Assembly (NCBI RefSeq): GCF_001424835.1
Contig: NZ_LMCQ01000008.1
Coordinates: forward strand, 1-56,262
Source: Variovorax sp. Root318D1
GTDB taxonomy: Bacteria > Pseudomonadota > Gammaproteobacteria > Burkholderiales > Burkholderiaceae_C
Direction: 5' to 3'
DNA length: 56,262 nucleotides
Numbering within the stretch: position 1 is the first letter of the stretch; each line of letters starts with the position of its first letter. This document shows positions 16,537 through 26,929 of this stretch, one piece after another. The position numbers and the translations under genes were made by a program. The notes under the pieces are model-generated. The model was not told the origin of the DNA. It made no database searches and saw only the letters and a list, made by a program, of their open reading frames with translations.

Positions 16537-17264
16537 GCTGGCGAACCCGTCGCCGAGGCTGGCTTCTGCGTGGCGAACATGTAGTTGACGCTGGTATCGG
16601 CACTGAGCCAATAGCGGCGCGTCAACGGGTTGTGCTCCATTCCCCGCGTATGCCGCAAGTCGAGTCCCGCTGCCCGGCAATGGGCCGCCAGCTCGCTGGG
16701 CCGGATCAGCTTGGCGTACTCGTGGGTGCCGCGAGGCAGCATGCCCAGCACGTATTCAGCGCCGACGATGGCCAACATGAACGATTTGAGGTTGCGGTTG
16801 ATCGTGGAAAAGAACACCCATCCGCCGGGCTTTACGAGCGTGGCGCAAGCCCGGACGATCGATGCGGGCTCGGGCACGTGCTCGAGCATTTCCATGCAGG
16901 TGACGACGTCGAAACTGCCAGGCTCTTCCGCCGCAAGCGCCTCGGCGCTGATTTCACGGTATTTGACGCCGCTCGTGCCGGCTTCGAGCGCGTGCAGCCT
17001 CGCCACCTTGAGCGCCTTGCTGGCCAAATCGATGCCGAGCACGTCGGCACCCTTTCGGGCCATCGAATCGGCGAGGATGCCGCCGCCGCATCCGATATCG
17101 AGCACCTTGCGCTGCGAAATGGGCGCAATACCGTCAATCCAATCCAGCCTCAGCGGATTGATTTCATGGAGCGGACGGAATTCGCTGTCCAAATCCCACC
17201 AGCGATGTGCAAGTTCCGAAAACTTGGCGAGTTCTGCCGGATCGGCATTCACGTTATCTGTCAT
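16533..17264 (-). CDS. ubiG: Ubiquinone biosynthesis O-methyltransferase
   Basis: 243 residues. It catalyses both O-methylations in ubiquinone synthesis (UbiG). Seen are [29 protein letters not shown], the family N-terminus, the SAM motif [17 protein letters not shown], acidic [18 protein letters not shown] and the C-terminal [10 protein letters not shown]. The ATG at 17264 ([11 protein letters not shown]) is chosen because it opens the conserved domain. It is translationally coupled to gph. The OmpA-gene terminator lies just upstream. Confidence 0.95.
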   Translation of the reverse strand: MTDNVNADPAELAKFSELAHRWWDLDSEFRPLHEINPLRLDWIDGIAPISQRKVLDIGCGGGILADSMARKGADVLGIDLASKALKVARLHALEAGTSGVKYREISAEALAAEEPGSFDVVTCMEMLEHVPEPASIVRACATLVKPGGWVFFSTINRNLKSFMLAIVGAEYVLGMLPRGTHEYAKLIRPSELAAHCRAAGLDLRHTRGMEHNPLTRRYWLSADTSVNYMFATQKPASATGSPA

Positions 17265-17349
17265 GACGCGATTATGAAACGGAGAATCTGCAGACGAACG
17301 GCCTCGGGGCATTCGTCCCGTACCCGGAAAGAATTCAAAAGGCATAAAA

Positions 17350-17371
17350 AAACCCCGCCGAAGCGGGGTTT
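17350..17371 (-). terminator. Terminator of the OmpA-family gene
   Basis: Stem AAACCCCGC / GCGGGGTTT with loop CGAA. On the minus strand a run of seven T follows. It lies 20 bases beyond the OmpA-type gene stop. Confidence 0.9.
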
Positions 17372-17391
17372 CTTTTAGCGATTCAATCGAA

Positions 17392-18048
17392 TCAGCGATT
17401 GGCGCGGGTGCCGACCACTTCGATTTCCACGCGGCGATTCTTGGCGCGGCCTTCCTTGGTGCGGTTGTCAGCCACTGGCTGCTTCTCGCCCTTGCCTTCG
17501 GTATAGACGCGGTTGCGTTCGATGCCCTTCGAGACCAGGAAGGCCTTGACGGCTTCGGCGCGGCGCACCGACAGACGCTGGTTGTAGGTGTCCGAACCGA
17601 TGGAGTCGGTGTGGCCCACGGCGATGATCACTTCGAGGTTGACGTCACGGATCTTCGAGACCAGGTCGGTCAGCTTAGCGCGACCTTCAGGCTTGAGAAC
17701 CGACTTGTCGAAGTCGAAGAATGCGTCAGCAGCGAAGGTCACCTTCGAAGCGGCGACTTGCGGTGCAGGCGCGGGAGCGGCCGGTGCAGCAGGAGTCGGG
17801 ATAACTGCAGCAGGTGCTGCGGCGACCAAAGCACCGTCGCAACCGGCGGCGGCGGTAGCCGGCGTCCAGTTGGCATCGCGCCAGCACAGTTCGTTCGTGC
17901 CGTTCTTCCAAACCAGTTCGCCGGTGCCGTTCTGCCAGTTGTCGATCGTAGGACCGCCATTCGCAGCGGTGACACGGGTCTGCGCGCCGGCGGCAGTGGC
18001 GAGCGCAGCGACTGCAAACATCATCGCCACTTTATTCAGTTTCTTCAT
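17392..18048 (-). CDS. OmpA-family peptidoglycan-binding envelope protein
   Basis: 218 residues. A signal peptide ([23 protein letters not shown]) precedes a short Trp/Cys-containing segment (~25-70: [17 protein letters not shown]). A Pro/Ala-rich hinge (~75-98) follows. The C-terminal OmpA domain (~105-215) has [40 protein letters not shown] and NRRVEIEV, the Asp/Arg diaminopimelate-binding pair. The OmpA beta-barrel is absent, so it probably links peptidoglycan to the outer membrane without forming a pore. It is monocistronic with its own terminator and is divergent from gyrA (225 bases between). Confidence 0.9.
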   Translation of the reverse strand: MKKLNKVAMMFAVAALATAAGAQTRVTAANGGPTIDNWQNGTGELVWKNGTNELCWRDANWTPATAAAGCDGALVAAAPAAVIPTPAAPAAPAPAPQVAASKVTFAADAFFDFDKSVLKPEGRAKLTDLVSKIRDVNLEVIIAVGHTDSIGSDTYNQRLSVRRAEAVKAFLVSKGIERNRVYTEGKGEKQPVADNRTKEGRAKNRRVEIEVVGTRANR

Positions 18049-18273
18049 GGTTCTCCTCTTGGGGAAAAAGCCGCAGCCGCGCTGCGAATCAAGGACGCTT
18101 TAAGTGACCACCACCCAAAACGTTGAGGCGATTGTGCCATAGGGTCTTTGGCAAACAGGCCGCTGGACGGCCCGGAAGCGTAGGACGGAGGCGGAATAGC
18201 CGCCTTGTGTTGCGGCGGTGCGACACCCCTCACAGCGTAAAATTTCGCCTTCCTGCCGCCAGCCTCTCGCTCA

Positions 18274-20919
18274 ATGACCTCCTTCGCCAAAGAAACCCTG
18301 CCCATCAGTCTCGAAGAGGAAATGCGCAGCAGCTATCTCGACTACGCCATGAGCGTGATCGTGGGCCGGGCGCTTCCCGACGCTCGCGACGGCCTCAAGC
18401 CTGTGCACCGGCGTGTGCTGTATGCCATGCACGAGCTCAACAACGACTGGAACCGGGCCTACAAGAAGTCCGCCCGTATCGTGGGCGACGTGATCGGCAA
18501 GTACCACCCGCACGGCGACCAGTCGGTCTACGACACCATCGTGCGGCTGGCGCAGGACTTTTCCATGCGCCATATGCTGGTCGACGGCCAAGGCAACTTC
18601 GGGTCGGTCGACGGAGACAACGCGGCTGCAATGCGGTATACGGAAATCCGGCTCGCCAAAATTGCGCACGAAATGCTGGGCGATATCGACAAGGAAACTG
18701 TCGATTTCCAAGACAATTACGACGGCTCCGAAAAAGAACCCAAGGTTTTGCCGAGCAAACTGCCCAATTTGCTGGTGAATGGGTCCGGCGGTATTGCGGT
18801 TGGCATGGCCACCAATATTCCACCGCACAATCTCAATGAAGTGGTGGACGCCTGCCTGCACTTGCTGCGCAATCCGGAGGCCTCCATCGACGAACTGATG
18901 GAAATCGTGCCCGCGCCCGACTTCCCCACCGCCGGCATCATTTACGGCATCAATGGCGTCCGGGACGGCTACCGCACCGGACGCGGCAAGGTGGTGATGC
19001 GCGCCAAGTGCCACTTCGAGGACATCGACCGCGGCCAGCGCCAGGCAATCATCGTGGACGAGCTCCCCTATCAGGTCAACAAGAAGACGCTGCAGGAGCG
19101 CATGGCCGAGCTGGTGCACGAGAAGAAGATCGAAGGCATCAGCCACATCCAGGACGAGTCCGACAAGTCGGGCATGCGCCTGGTGATCGAACTCAAACGC
19201 GGTGAAGTGCCCGAGGTGGTACTGAACAACCTCTATAAGCAGACACAGCTGCAGGACACCTTCGGCATCAACATGGTGGCGCTGGTCGACGGCCAGCCCA
19301 AGCTGTGCAATTTGAAGGACCTGATCCAGGTCTTCCTGCAGCACCGCCGAGAAGTGGTGACGCGCCGCACCGTCTTCACCCTGCGCAAGGCCCGCGAACG
19401 CGGCCACGTGCTCGAAGGCCTGGCGGTGGCGCTGGCCAACATCGACGAGTTCATCCGCATCATCCGCGAGTCGCCAACTCCCCCGGTCGCCAAGGCCGAG
19501 CTCATGACCCGCAGCTGGGACAGCAAGCTGGTGCGCGAGATGCTCACGCGCTCACGCGCGGACGGCGGCGTGGTCAATGCCGACGACTACCGCCCCGAAG
19601 GACTGGAGCGCGAGTTCGGCATGGGTTCGGACGGTCTCTACCGCCTGTCGGAAACCCAGGCCCAGGAAATCCTGCAGATGCGCCTGCAGCGCCTGACCGG
19701 GCTCGAGCAGGACAAGATCGTTGCCGAATACAAAGAGGTCATGGCAGAGATCGACGACCTGCTCGACATCCTGTCCAAGCCGGAACGGGTCTCGGTCATC
19801 ATCGGCGACGAACTCGGCACCATCAAGCAGGAGTTCGGCCAATCGAAGCTCGGCGCGCGCCGCAGCCTGGTCGAACACAGCGCCTTCGATCTCTCGACCG
19901 AAGACCTGATCACCCCCACCGACATGGTGGTGACGCTCTCGCACAGCGGCTACATCAAGAGCCAGCCGCTGCATGAATACCGGGCGCAGAAGCGCGGCGG
20001 GCGCGGCAAGCAGGCCACGGTCACCAAGGAAGACGACTGGATCGACCAGCTCTTCATTGCCAACACGCACGACTACATCCTGTGCTTCTCCAACCGCGGC
20101 CGGCTGTACTGGCTCAAGGTGTGGGAAGTGCCGGCGGGTTCCCGCGGATCGCGCGGCCGACCGATCGTCAACATGTTCCCGCTGCAGGAAGGCGAGAAGA
20201 TCAATGTCGCGCTCGCCCTGACTGGCGAGAAGCGCAACTTCCCGGCCGATCAGTATGTGTTCATGGCAACCTCCATGGGCACGGTCAAGAAGACCACGCT
20301 CGACGAGTTCAACAACCCCCGCAAGGGCGGCATCATTGCGGTGAACCTCGACGAGGGCGACTACCTCATCGGCGCCGCCCTTACCGACGGCAAGCACGAC
20401 GTGATGCTGTTCAGCGACGGCGGCAAGGCTGTGCGCTTCGACGAAGAAGACGTGCGTCCGCTGGGCCGCAATGCGCGCGGCGTTCGCGGCATGTCGCTAG
20501 ACCCGGGGCAAGGCGTAATTGCCATGCTGGTGGCCGAGGACGAGCAGCAAAGCGTGCTCACCGCCACCGAAAATGGTTACGGAAAGCGCACAAGCATTAC
20601 CGAGTACACCCGTCATGGCCGGGGAACCAAAGGCATGATTGCGATTCAACAGAGCGAGCGCAACGGCAAAGTCGTTGCCGCCACCCTCGTGCATGCGGAC
20701 GATGAGATCATGCTCATTACCGACAAGGGCGTGCTAGTGCGCACCCGGGTTGCCGAGATTCGTGAACTAGGTCGCGCAACGCAAGGCGTCACGCTGATCG
20801 GGCTCGACGAAGGCGCCAAACTCAGCGGGCTACAGCGTATCGTCGAAAACGACGCCAACGGCGAGACCGAGCCGGGCGCAGACGATACTTCCACATCTTC
20901 AACGGAGAATCCTCAGTGA
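18274..20919 (+). CDS. gyrA: DNA gyrase subunit A
   Basis: 881 residues. It is the DNA breakage-reunion subunit of gyrase. The N-terminus is [36 protein letters not shown]; the active-site Tyr is in [10 protein letters not shown]. The quinolone-determining region reads [16 protein letters not shown], so codon 83 (18520-18522, CAG) encodes Gln where E. coli has Ser. The GyrA box is QKRGGRGK, close to the canonical QRRGGKG. Six C-terminal beta-pinwheel blades follow, and an acidic tail ends the protein. It overlaps the next start by 4 bases. Confidence 0.97.
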   Translation: MTSFAKETLPISLEEEMRSSYLDYAMSVIVGRALPDARDGLKPVHRRVLYAMHELNNDWNRAYKKSARIVGDVIGKYHPHGDQSVYDTIVRLAQDFSMRHMLVDGQGNFGSVDGDNAAAMRYTEIRLAKIAHEMLGDIDKETVDFQDNYDGSEKEPKVLPSKLPNLLVNGSGGIAVGMATNIPPHNLNEVVDACLHLLRNPEASIDELMEIVPAPDFPTAGIIYGINGVRDGYRTGRGKVVMRAKCHFEDIDRGQRQAIIVDELPYQVNKKTLQERMAELVHEKKIEGISHIQDESDKSGMRLVIELKRGEVPEVVLNNLYKQTQLQDTFGINMVALVDGQPKLCNLKDLIQVFLQHRREVVTRRTVFTLRKARERGHVLEGLAVALANIDEFIRIIRESPTPPVAKAELMTRSWDSKLVREMLTRSRADGGVVNADDYRPEGLEREFGMGSDGLYRLSETQAQEILQMRLQRLTGLEQDKIVAEYKEVMAEIDDLLDILSKPERVSVIIGDELGTIKQEFGQSKLGARRSLVEHSAFDLSTEDLITPTDMVVTLSHSGYIKSQPLHEYRAQKRGGRGKQATVTKEDDWIDQLFIANTHDYILCFSNRGRLYWLKVWEVPAGSRGSRGRPIVNMFPLQEGEKINVALALTGEKRNFPADQYVFMATSMGTVKKTTLDEFNNPRKGGIIAVNLDEGDYLIGAALTDGKHDVMLFSDGGKAVRFDEEDVRPLGRNARGVRGMSLDPGQGVIAMLVAEDEQQSVLTATENGYGKRTSITEYTRHGRGTKGMIAIQQSERNGKVVAATLVHADDEIMLITDKGVLVRTRVAEIRELGRATQGVTLIGLDEGAKLSGLQRIVENDANGETEPGADDTSTSSTENPQ

Positions 20920-21506
20920 AAAAATTCAAGCTCGCACTTATGACTGTCGCCCTGGCTGGCAGCTCGATGGCTGCCATGGCGCAGGACAAAGCCGCGCTTA
21001 TCAAGCAGTTCGTGGACGTGCAGCGTCCTGGCATCGAATCCCTGGCACGCGGCCTGGTCGAGCAGTCGAGCGCGCCCATCGCGCAGGCTGGTTCGCAGTA
21101 CCTGCAGACCCAGGTGCCCGAAGCCAAGCGCGAGTCGGCCGCCAAGGCCGCCGACGCCGAACTGAAGAAGTACTTCGACGATGCCTACCCGATCGTGCGC
21201 GACAAGGCGGTGCAGCTGGCGCCGGGCGCCCTCACCCCGCTGCTCGAACAGAACTTCAGCGAAGACGAACTCAAGCAGCTGCTGGCCTGGATCAACTCGC
21301 CGCTCAGCAAGAAGTACCAGGACCTGAATCCCAAGATGCAGACCGCCCTGACCGAGAAGCTCGTGGCCGAAACGCGCGGAAGCATCGAACCCAAGATGCG
21401 CGCACTCGACGAAAACGTGGCCAAGGCGCTGGGCGCTCCCACCGGCGGTGCGCAACAAGGTGCCGCTCCCGCCAAGGCCCCTGCCAAGGCTCCCGCCAAG
21501 AAGTGA
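20916..21506 (+). CDS. DUF2059 domain-containing secreted protein
   Basis: 196 residues. It starts with GTG overlapping the gyrA stop (GTGA). A signal peptide ([23 protein letters not shown]) precedes a helical DUF2059 region (~70-150) with [24 protein letters not shown], and an Ala/Pro/Lys-rich tail ([15 protein letters not shown]). It is probably periplasmic. Function is unknown. Its tight coupling between gyrA and serC suggests only co-transcription; this position is common in the family of organisms inferred here. Confidence 0.82.
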   Translation: MKKFKLALMTVALAGSSMAAMAQDKAALIKQFVDVQRPGIESLARGLVEQSSAPIAQAGSQYLQTQVPEAKRESAAKAADAELKKYFDDAYPIVRDKAVQLAPGALTPLLEQNFSEDELKQLLAWINSPLSKKYQDLNPKMQTALTEKLVAETRGSIEPKMRALDENVAKALGAPTGGAQQGAAPAKAPAKAPAKK

Positions 21507-21507
21507 C

Positions 21508-22644
21508 GTGACACAGCAGCAGCAGCCCAAGCCAGTCGGCACACGCCCGTACAACTTTTCCGCAGGTCCGGCCGCTATGCCGGAGGCGGTGCTGCAACGC
21601 GCCGCCTCCGAAATGCTCGACTGGCAAGGCAGCGGAATGAGCGTGATGGAAATGAGCCATCGCGGCAAGGAGTTCGGCGCCATCTGCACCCAGGCTGAAG
21701 CCGACATCCGCACGCTGCTGGCTGTGCCCGAGAATTTCCACATCCTCTTCATGCAGGGTGGCGGGCTCGGTGAGAACGCCATCGTGCCGATGAACCTGTC
21801 GCGCGGCAAATCCGCCGACTTCGTCATCACCGGCAGCTGGAGCATCAAGTCGCAAAAAGAAGCGCAGCGCTACTGCATAGCGAACATCGCCGCCAGCAAC
21901 GTCGGCGACCATCACACGCGGCTGCCCGACCCGTCGACCTGGCAACTGGCGCAAGACGCCTCGTACGTGCACCTGTGCACCAACGAAACCATCAACGGCA
22001 TCGAGTTTCACCAACTGCCCGACCTGGCGGCTTTGGGCAGCAATGCGCCGCTGGTCATCGACTTTTCGTCGCACGTGGCCTCGCGCACAATCGACTGGCG
22101 CCGCGTCGGCCTGGCATTCGGCGGGGCCCAGAAGAACCTGGGACCGGCCGGACTCACGCTCGTGATCGTGCGCGACGACCTGCTCGGCCATGCGCTCGAA
22201 ATATGCCCCAGCGCGTTCAACTACAAGATCGTTGCCGACAACAAGTCCATGTACAACACCCCCCCGACCTGGGGCATCTACATGGCGGGGCTGACTTTCC
22301 AGTGGCTGCTGCAACAGACCGAAGGCACGCTCACTGGCGTGGCCGCCATGGAGCAGCGCAACATCGCCAAGGCGAAGCTGCTGTACGACTTCATCGACGG
22401 CTCTTCCTTCTACGCCAACAAGATCGATCCAGGCTGCCGTTCGCGCATGAACGTGCCGTTTTTCCTCTCTGACGAAAGCCGGAACGACGCCTTCCTGGCT
22501 GGCGCGCGAGAGGCCGGGCTGCTGCAGCTCAAGGGCCACAAGTCGGTCGGCGGCATGCGCGCGAGCATCTACAACGCCATGCCGCTGGAAGGCGTACAGG
22601 CGCTTGTGAGCTACATGCGAGAATTCGAGCGATCGCATGCCTAG
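21508..22644 (+). CDS. serC: Phosphoserine aminotransferase
   Basis: 378 residues. It is a PLP-dependent class V aminotransferase that makes 3-phosphoserine (serine path) and 4-phosphohydroxythreonine (pyridoxal phosphate path). Markers are [31 protein letters not shown] and the PLP Lys in [11 protein letters not shown], then [10 protein letters not shown]. Start is GTG at 21508, one base after the DUF2059 stop; the longer frame upstream would overlap that gene. It is first of the amino-acid block serC-pheA-tyrA-aroA. Confidence 0.95.
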   Translation: MTQQQQPKPVGTRPYNFSAGPAAMPEAVLQRAASEMLDWQGSGMSVMEMSHRGKEFGAICTQAEADIRTLLAVPENFHILFMQGGGLGENAIVPMNLSRGKSADFVITGSWSIKSQKEAQRYCIANIAASNVGDHHTRLPDPSTWQLAQDASYVHLCTNETINGIEFHQLPDLAALGSNAPLVIDFSSHVASRTIDWRRVGLAFGGAQKNLGPAGLTLVIVRDDLLGHALEICPSAFNYKIVADNKSMYNTPPTWGIYMAGLTFQWLLQQTEGTLTGVAAMEQRNIAKAKLLYDFIDGSSFYANKIDPGCRSRMNVPFFLSDESRNDAFLAGAREAGLLQLKGHKSVGGMRASIYNAMPLEGVQALVSYMREFERSHA

Positions 22645-22668
22645 GCGCATGCCCAGCTGCTCGCACCG

Positions 22669-23790
22669 ATGACCGCCTCCGCTCCAACTCCGCCCTCCTC
22701 CCCCGACAACTCCGAGAGCCTTGCCGATCTGCGCGTGCAGATCGATTCGCTCGACCAGCAATTGCTCAGCCTGCTCAATGAGCGGGCCCACGTGGCAGAG
22801 CTGGTCGGCGAGGTCAAGAAGCGCGAAGGTACGCCGTATTTCCGCCCCGACCGCGTGGCCCAGGTCATCGAAAAGATGCAAAAGAGCAATGGCGGTCCGC
22901 TCAAGGACCTGCATGTTGCGGCCATCTGGCGCGAGATCATGTCGGCCTGCCTGGCGCTCGAATCGCCTCAGCGCGTCGCCGTGCTGGGCCCCGAAGGCAC
23001 CTTCTGCGAACAGGCCGCCATCGAATACTTCGGCGGCGCCGCCGACCTGATCTACTGCGCCAGCTTCGACGAGGTGTTTCACGCCACGGCGGCCGGTAGC
23101 GCCCAGTACGGCGTGGTGGGCGTCGAAAACTCGACCGAAGGCGTCGTGACGCGTTCGCTCGACCTGTTCCTGCACTCGCCCACTCACGTGGTCGGCGAGG
23201 TCAGCCTGCTGGTGCGCCACCATTTGCTGCGCAGCAGCAATACGCTCGACGGCGTCGAGGCGGTGCTGGCCCATCCGCAGGCGCTGGCCCAGTGCCAGAC
23301 CTGGCTGTCCAAGCACCTGCCCAATGCCGAGCGGCGCGCCGTCTCGAGCAATGCCGAAGGCGCGCGGCTCGCGGCCACCAACCCGGCCTGGGCCGCCCTG
23401 GCCGGCGAACGTGCCGCCACCCGCTTCGGCCTGCACATCGTTGCTCACGCCATCCAGGACGACTCCTACAACCGCACCCGCTTCTCGGTCATCTGCCTGC
23501 CCCAGACGCTGGCCATGCCGCCGGCATCCGGGCGCGATTGCACGAGCCTGATCGTTTCCGTGCCCAACCGCCCCGGCGCCGTGCACGACCTGCTGGTGCC
23601 GCTGAAAGTCAACAACGTTTCCATGACCCGTTTCGAGTCGCGGCCCGCGCGTACCGGCCAGTGGGAGTACTACTTCTACATCGACCTGGACGGCCATCCC
23701 TCGCAGCCCAACGTGGCTGCGGCCCTGGCCGAGCTCCGCGGCCTCTGCGCGTTCTACAAGGTGCTTGGCGCCTACCCCGTCAAAGCCTGA
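22669..23790 (+). CDS. pheA: Bifunctional chorismate mutase/prephenate dehydratase (P-protein)
   Basis: 373 residues. An AroQ-type chorismate mutase (~18-100: LRVQIDSLDQQLLSLLNERA...VKKREG) is joined to prephenate dehydratase (~105-285: VAVLGPEGTFCEQAA, GVVGVENSTEGVV, and the catalytic NRTRFSVI). A C-terminal ACT domain (~295-373) has the phenylalanine-binding GAVHDLL and ESRP motifs. It converts chorismate to phenylpyruvate, with expected feedback inhibition by phenylalanine. It begins 24 bases after serC. Confidence 0.96.
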   Translation: MTASAPTPPSSPDNSESLADLRVQIDSLDQQLLSLLNERAHVAELVGEVKKREGTPYFRPDRVAQVIEKMQKSNGGPLKDLHVAAIWREIMSACLALESPQRVAVLGPEGTFCEQAAIEYFGGAADLIYCASFDEVFHATAAGSAQYGVVGVENSTEGVVTRSLDLFLHSPTHVVGEVSLLVRHHLLRSSNTLDGVEAVLAHPQALAQCQTWLSKHLPNAERRAVSSNAEGARLAATNPAWAALAGERAATRFGLHIVAHAIQDDSYNRTRFSVICLPQTLAMPPASGRDCTSLIVSVPNRPGAVHDLLVPLKVNNVSMTRFESRPARTGQWEYYFYIDLDGHPSQPNVAAALAELRGLCAFYKVLGAYPVKA

Positions 23791-23804
23791 GCCGGACAAG
23801 CACC

Positions 23805-24686
23805 ATGTTCGAGCAATTGGGATTGATCGGCTGCGGCCTCATGGGCGGCTCCTTTGCGCTTGCGCTCAAGCGCGCAAAGCTGGTGAAACGCGTGGTCGGC
23901 TACAGCAAGTCGCCCTCCACCACCGAACGAGCGCGCCAGCTCGGCGTGATCGACGTCGTGGCGCCTTCCGCGCTGCTGGCGGTCTCGGGCTCCGACCTGG
24001 TGCTTCTGGCCGTGCCGGTGGCGGCCTCGGAAGCCACCTTCAAGGCCATTCGCCACGGCATTTCGAACGACACGCTGGTAATGGACGTGGGTTCGACCAA
24101 GGGCGACGTCATCGAAGCCGCGCGCATTGGCCTTCACGACCAGTTTGCCCACTTCGTTCCGGCCCACCCGATTGCCGGCAAGGAGGTGTCGGGCATCGAG
24201 CACGCCGACGCTTCGCTCTACGCCGGCCGCAAGGTCGTGCTGACTCCCGTCAAAGCCACGCTGCGCTCCAACGTGCAGCGCGCTTCCCAGGTCTGGAGCG
24301 GTATTGGCGCCAACGTGGTCACGATGACGCACGAGGAACACGACAGCGCCTTCGCGGCCGTGAGCCATCTGCCGCACCTTTTGGCCTTCGCCTACATCAA
24401 CGCCCTCGTCGCGCAGCCGCAGGGCGACCGCTTCCTGGGCCTTGCCGGTCCGGGCTTCCGCGATTTTTCGCGTATTGCGGCCAGCGACCCGGTGATGTGG
24501 CGGGACGTGCTGCTTGCCAACAGAGAGCAGGTGCTGCTGCAATCGCAGGCCTTTCGCAAGGCGCTGCTGGAACTCGAGGCGCTGATGGCGGCCACCGACA
24601 CGCAGGCGCTGGAGCATGCGATTGCCGCGGCGAGCAAGGTGCGCTCCGCCTGGCATTCCAACACCGACGCCTCGCAGGACGCCTGA
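23805..24686 (+). CDS. tyrA: Prephenate dehydrogenase
   Basis: 293 residues. An N-terminal Rossmann fold ([17 protein letters not shown]) binds NAD(P). [12 protein letters not shown], the active-site [10 protein letters not shown] and the helical dimerisation region with [15 protein letters not shown] follow. It makes 4-hydroxyphenylpyruvate for tyrosine. There is no fused chorismate mutase, consistent with the mutase domain being on PheA. The ATG at 23805 lies 14 bases after pheA. One base separates its stop from aroA. Confidence 0.95.
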   Translation: MFEQLGLIGCGLMGGSFALALKRAKLVKRVVGYSKSPSTTERARQLGVIDVVAPSALLAVSGSDLVLLAVPVAASEATFKAIRHGISNDTLVMDVGSTKGDVIEAARIGLHDQFAHFVPAHPIAGKEVSGIEHADASLYAGRKVVLTPVKATLRSNVQRASQVWSGIGANVVTMTHEEHDSAFAAVSHLPHLLAFAYINALVAQPQGDRFLGLAGPGFRDFSRIAASDPVMWRDVLLANREQVLLQSQAFRKALLELEALMAATDTQALEHAIAAASKVRSAWHSNTDASQDA

Positions 24687-24687
24687 C

Positions 24688-26700
24688 ATGTTTTCGACGG
24701 CCTTCCTGGACATTCCCCCGCTCGCGGCGGCTTCAGGCACCGTTCGGCTGCCCGGCTCCAAGAGCATCTCGAACCGCGTGCTGCTGCTGGCGGCGCTGGC
24801 AAGCGGCACCACCACCATCCACGACCTGCTCGACTCGGACGACACCCGCGTGATGCTCGACGCGTTGCGCGCGCTCGGATGCGGCATCGACGCGGCGGGC
24901 AGCACGCTGCGCATCACCGGCCTTGGCGGCCAATTGAAGCCCGGCGGCCCGCTGTTGCCGCTGTTCCTCGGCAACGCCGGCACCGCAATGCGGCCGCTGA
25001 CCGCCGCCCTGTCGCTGCTGGGCGGCGAATTCGAACTGAGCGGCGTGCCGCGCATGCACGAACGGCCGATCGGCGACCTAGTCGATGCGTTGACTCAACT
25101 CGGCTGCCAGATCGACTATCTGGGTAATCCCGGCTATCCGCCGCTACGCATCCGGCCGGTTGATCACGGCGCGCTGGCGCTCGATGCACCCATCCGCGTG
25201 CGCGGCGACGTGTCGAGCCAGTTCCTCACGGCCTTGCTGCTGGCCTTGCCGCTGGCAGCCCGCAAAGACATCGTGATCGAGGTGGTCGGCGAGCTCATCT
25301 CCAAGCCCTACATCGAGATCACGCTGAATCTGCTCGCGCGCTTCGGCATTACGGTGCGCCGCGACGGCTGGGAGCGCTTCACCATTCCCGCCGGAAGCAG
25401 CTACCGCTCGCCGGGCGACATCCACGTCGAGGCCGATGCCTCCTCTGCCAGCTATTTCATCGCGCTGGGTGCCATAGCAACGGGCGCCGCCGGCCAGAAG
25501 AGCATCCGCATCGAAGGCGTGGGTGCTGATTCGATCCAGGGCGACATCCGATTCATCGACGCCGCGCGGCAGATGGGCGCAGAGATCGACAGCGGACCCA
25601 ACTGGCTCGACGTGCGCCGCGGGGCTTGGCCTCTCAAGGGCATCGACCTCGACGCGAACCACATCCCCGATGCCGCCATGACGCTTGCCGTCATGGCGCT
25701 GTATGCCGACGGTCCGAGCACCCTGCGCAACATCGCCAGCTGGCGCGTCAAGGAAACCGACCGCATCGACGCCATGGCGAACGAGCTCCGAAAGCTCGGC
25801 GCCACGGTCGAATCCGGTCCCGATTTCATCCGGGTGCACCCGCTCGCGCAGGCCGACTGGCGGCCGGCCAGCATTCGCACATATGACGATCACCGCGTGG
25901 CCATGTGTTTTTCGCTCGCGGCGTTCAATCCAGCCCAGGTGCCGGTGCGCATTCTCGAGCCCCACTGCGTTGCCAAGACCTTTCCGGACTACTTCGAAAC
26001 CCTGTTTTCGGTGGCCGAAGCGCACGAGGTCCCGGTGATCTGCATCGACGGCCCCACCGCCTCGGGCAAAGGCACGCTGGCGGCCGAAGTGGCCCGCCTG
26101 CTCGGCTACCACTACCTCGATTCAGGCTCGCTCTACCGCGTGACCGGCTTGGCCATGCGGCGCGCCGGGCTCAGCGCCGATCCGCAGCACGAAGCGCAGA
26201 TCGCCGCCCTGGCAGCGTCCCTGCCGCTGCACTTCACCGAAGGCAAAGTCCTGCTGGCCGGCGAAGACGTGAGCGACGACATCCGTACCGAAGCCGCCGG
26301 CATGGACGCCTCCCGCGTCTCCACCCTGCCCGCGGTGCGCGCGGCGCTTTTGGCCCTCCAGCAGCGCTTTCGGCAGCTTCCGGGCCTGGTGGCCGATGGA
26401 CGCGACATGGGCACCGTGATCTTCCCCGATGCGGCGCTGAAGGTCTTCCTGACGGCCAGTGCCGCGCAGAGGGCCGAACGCCGGCATAAGCAGTTGATTT
26501 CAAAGGGTATTTCGACTACACTTGACAGTCTTCGCTCCGACTTGGAAGCACGCGACGCCAGGGACTCGTCCCGCAATGTCGCTCCCCTCAAGCCGGCGCA
26601 GGATGCCCGCCACCTCGACAACTCTCAGCTGTCCATCGAGCAATCGATCGACCAGGTGTTGAACTGGTGGCAGGAAGTTCAGCCGTTCAAGCCCGCTTGA
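24688..26700 (+). CDS. aroA-cmk: Bifunctional 3-phosphoshikimate 1-carboxyvinyltransferase / cytidylate kinase
   Basis: 670 residues in one uninterrupted frame. Residues ~1-445 are EPSP synthase: [33 protein letters not shown], and [16 protein letters not shown]. From ~446 the frame continues into cytidylate kinase: [24 protein letters not shown] (P-loop), YLDSGSLYR, and [13 protein letters not shown]. The first domain makes EPSP for chorismate; the second phosphorylates (d)CMP. The two are separate neighbouring genes in many proteobacteria, but fused versions are known in Burkholderiales. The ATG at 24688 directly follows tyrA; rpsA follows, as it usually follows cmk. Confidence 0.95.
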   Translation: MFSTAFLDIPPLAAASGTVRLPGSKSISNRVLLLAALASGTTTIHDLLDSDDTRVMLDALRALGCGIDAAGSTLRITGLGGQLKPGGPLLPLFLGNAGTAMRPLTAALSLLGGEFELSGVPRMHERPIGDLVDALTQLGCQIDYLGNPGYPPLRIRPVDHGALALDAPIRVRGDVSSQFLTALLLALPLAARKDIVIEVVGELISKPYIEITLNLLARFGITVRRDGWERFTIPAGSSYRSPGDIHVEADASSASYFIALGAIATGAAGQKSIRIEGVGADSIQGDIRFIDAARQMGAEIDSGPNWLDVRRGAWPLKGIDLDANHIPDAAMTLAVMALYADGPSTLRNIASWRVKETDRIDAMANELRKLGATVESGPDFIRVHPLAQADWRPASIRTYDDHRVAMCFSLAAFNPAQVPVRILEPHCVAKTFPDYFETLFSVAEAHEVPVICIDGPTASGKGTLAAEVARLLGYHYLDSGSLYRVTGLAMRRAGLSADPQHEAQIAALAASLPLHFTEGKVLLAGEDVSDDIRTEAAGMDASRVSTLPAVRAALLALQQRFRQLPGLVADGRDMGTVIFPDAALKVFLTASAAQRAERRHKQLISKGISTTLDSLRSDLEARDARDSSRNVAPLKPAQDARHLDNSQLSIEQSIDQVLNWWQEVQPFKPA

Positions 26701-26929
26701 GCGGTTTGAAGTTACAGCCTTTCAGGTCCGCCCGAAAGGCTCGCGCCAACCGGATTCCGGGGTAGCGCATACCGCTCCAGCAGGCTCCTCTCGCGCGACA
26801 GCGCACTGGCCTGCTGGTTGTTCAACCAACCGGGCACCAGCCCACAAAACCGCCGTCTCCAGACTCACAGCAGCCGCACGCAATTTCGCAAGAGCGCCTG
26901 CCAACCCTGCCTGACGGAAGGAACCATAA
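26701..26929 (+). other. Leader region of rpsA
   Basis: 229 non-coding bases. A stem GCCTTTC / GAAAGGC occurs at 26717-26740 without a T run, and GGTTG-TTCAACC type repeats lie near 26816. It may hold the rpsA promoter and an autoregulatory leader, as S1 controls its own translation in E. coli. I see no convincing promoter hexamers. Confidence 0.4.

Noticed and set aside
18049..18273. A sigma-70 promoter for gyrA using TAAAAT at 18238-18243
   Set aside because: The -10 is good but no acceptable -35 lies at 15-19 bases, so I do not list it.
21304..23799. An 831-codon minus-strand frame opposite serC and pheA
   Set aside because: It is antisense to two clear enzymes. The low-complexity His/Arg/Gly-rich translation and lack of ribosome site mark it as a shadow.
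26717..26740. A terminator between aroA-cmk and rpsA
   Set aside because: The GCCTTTC/GAAAGGC stem has no T run and a 10-base loop, so read-through into rpsA is likely.
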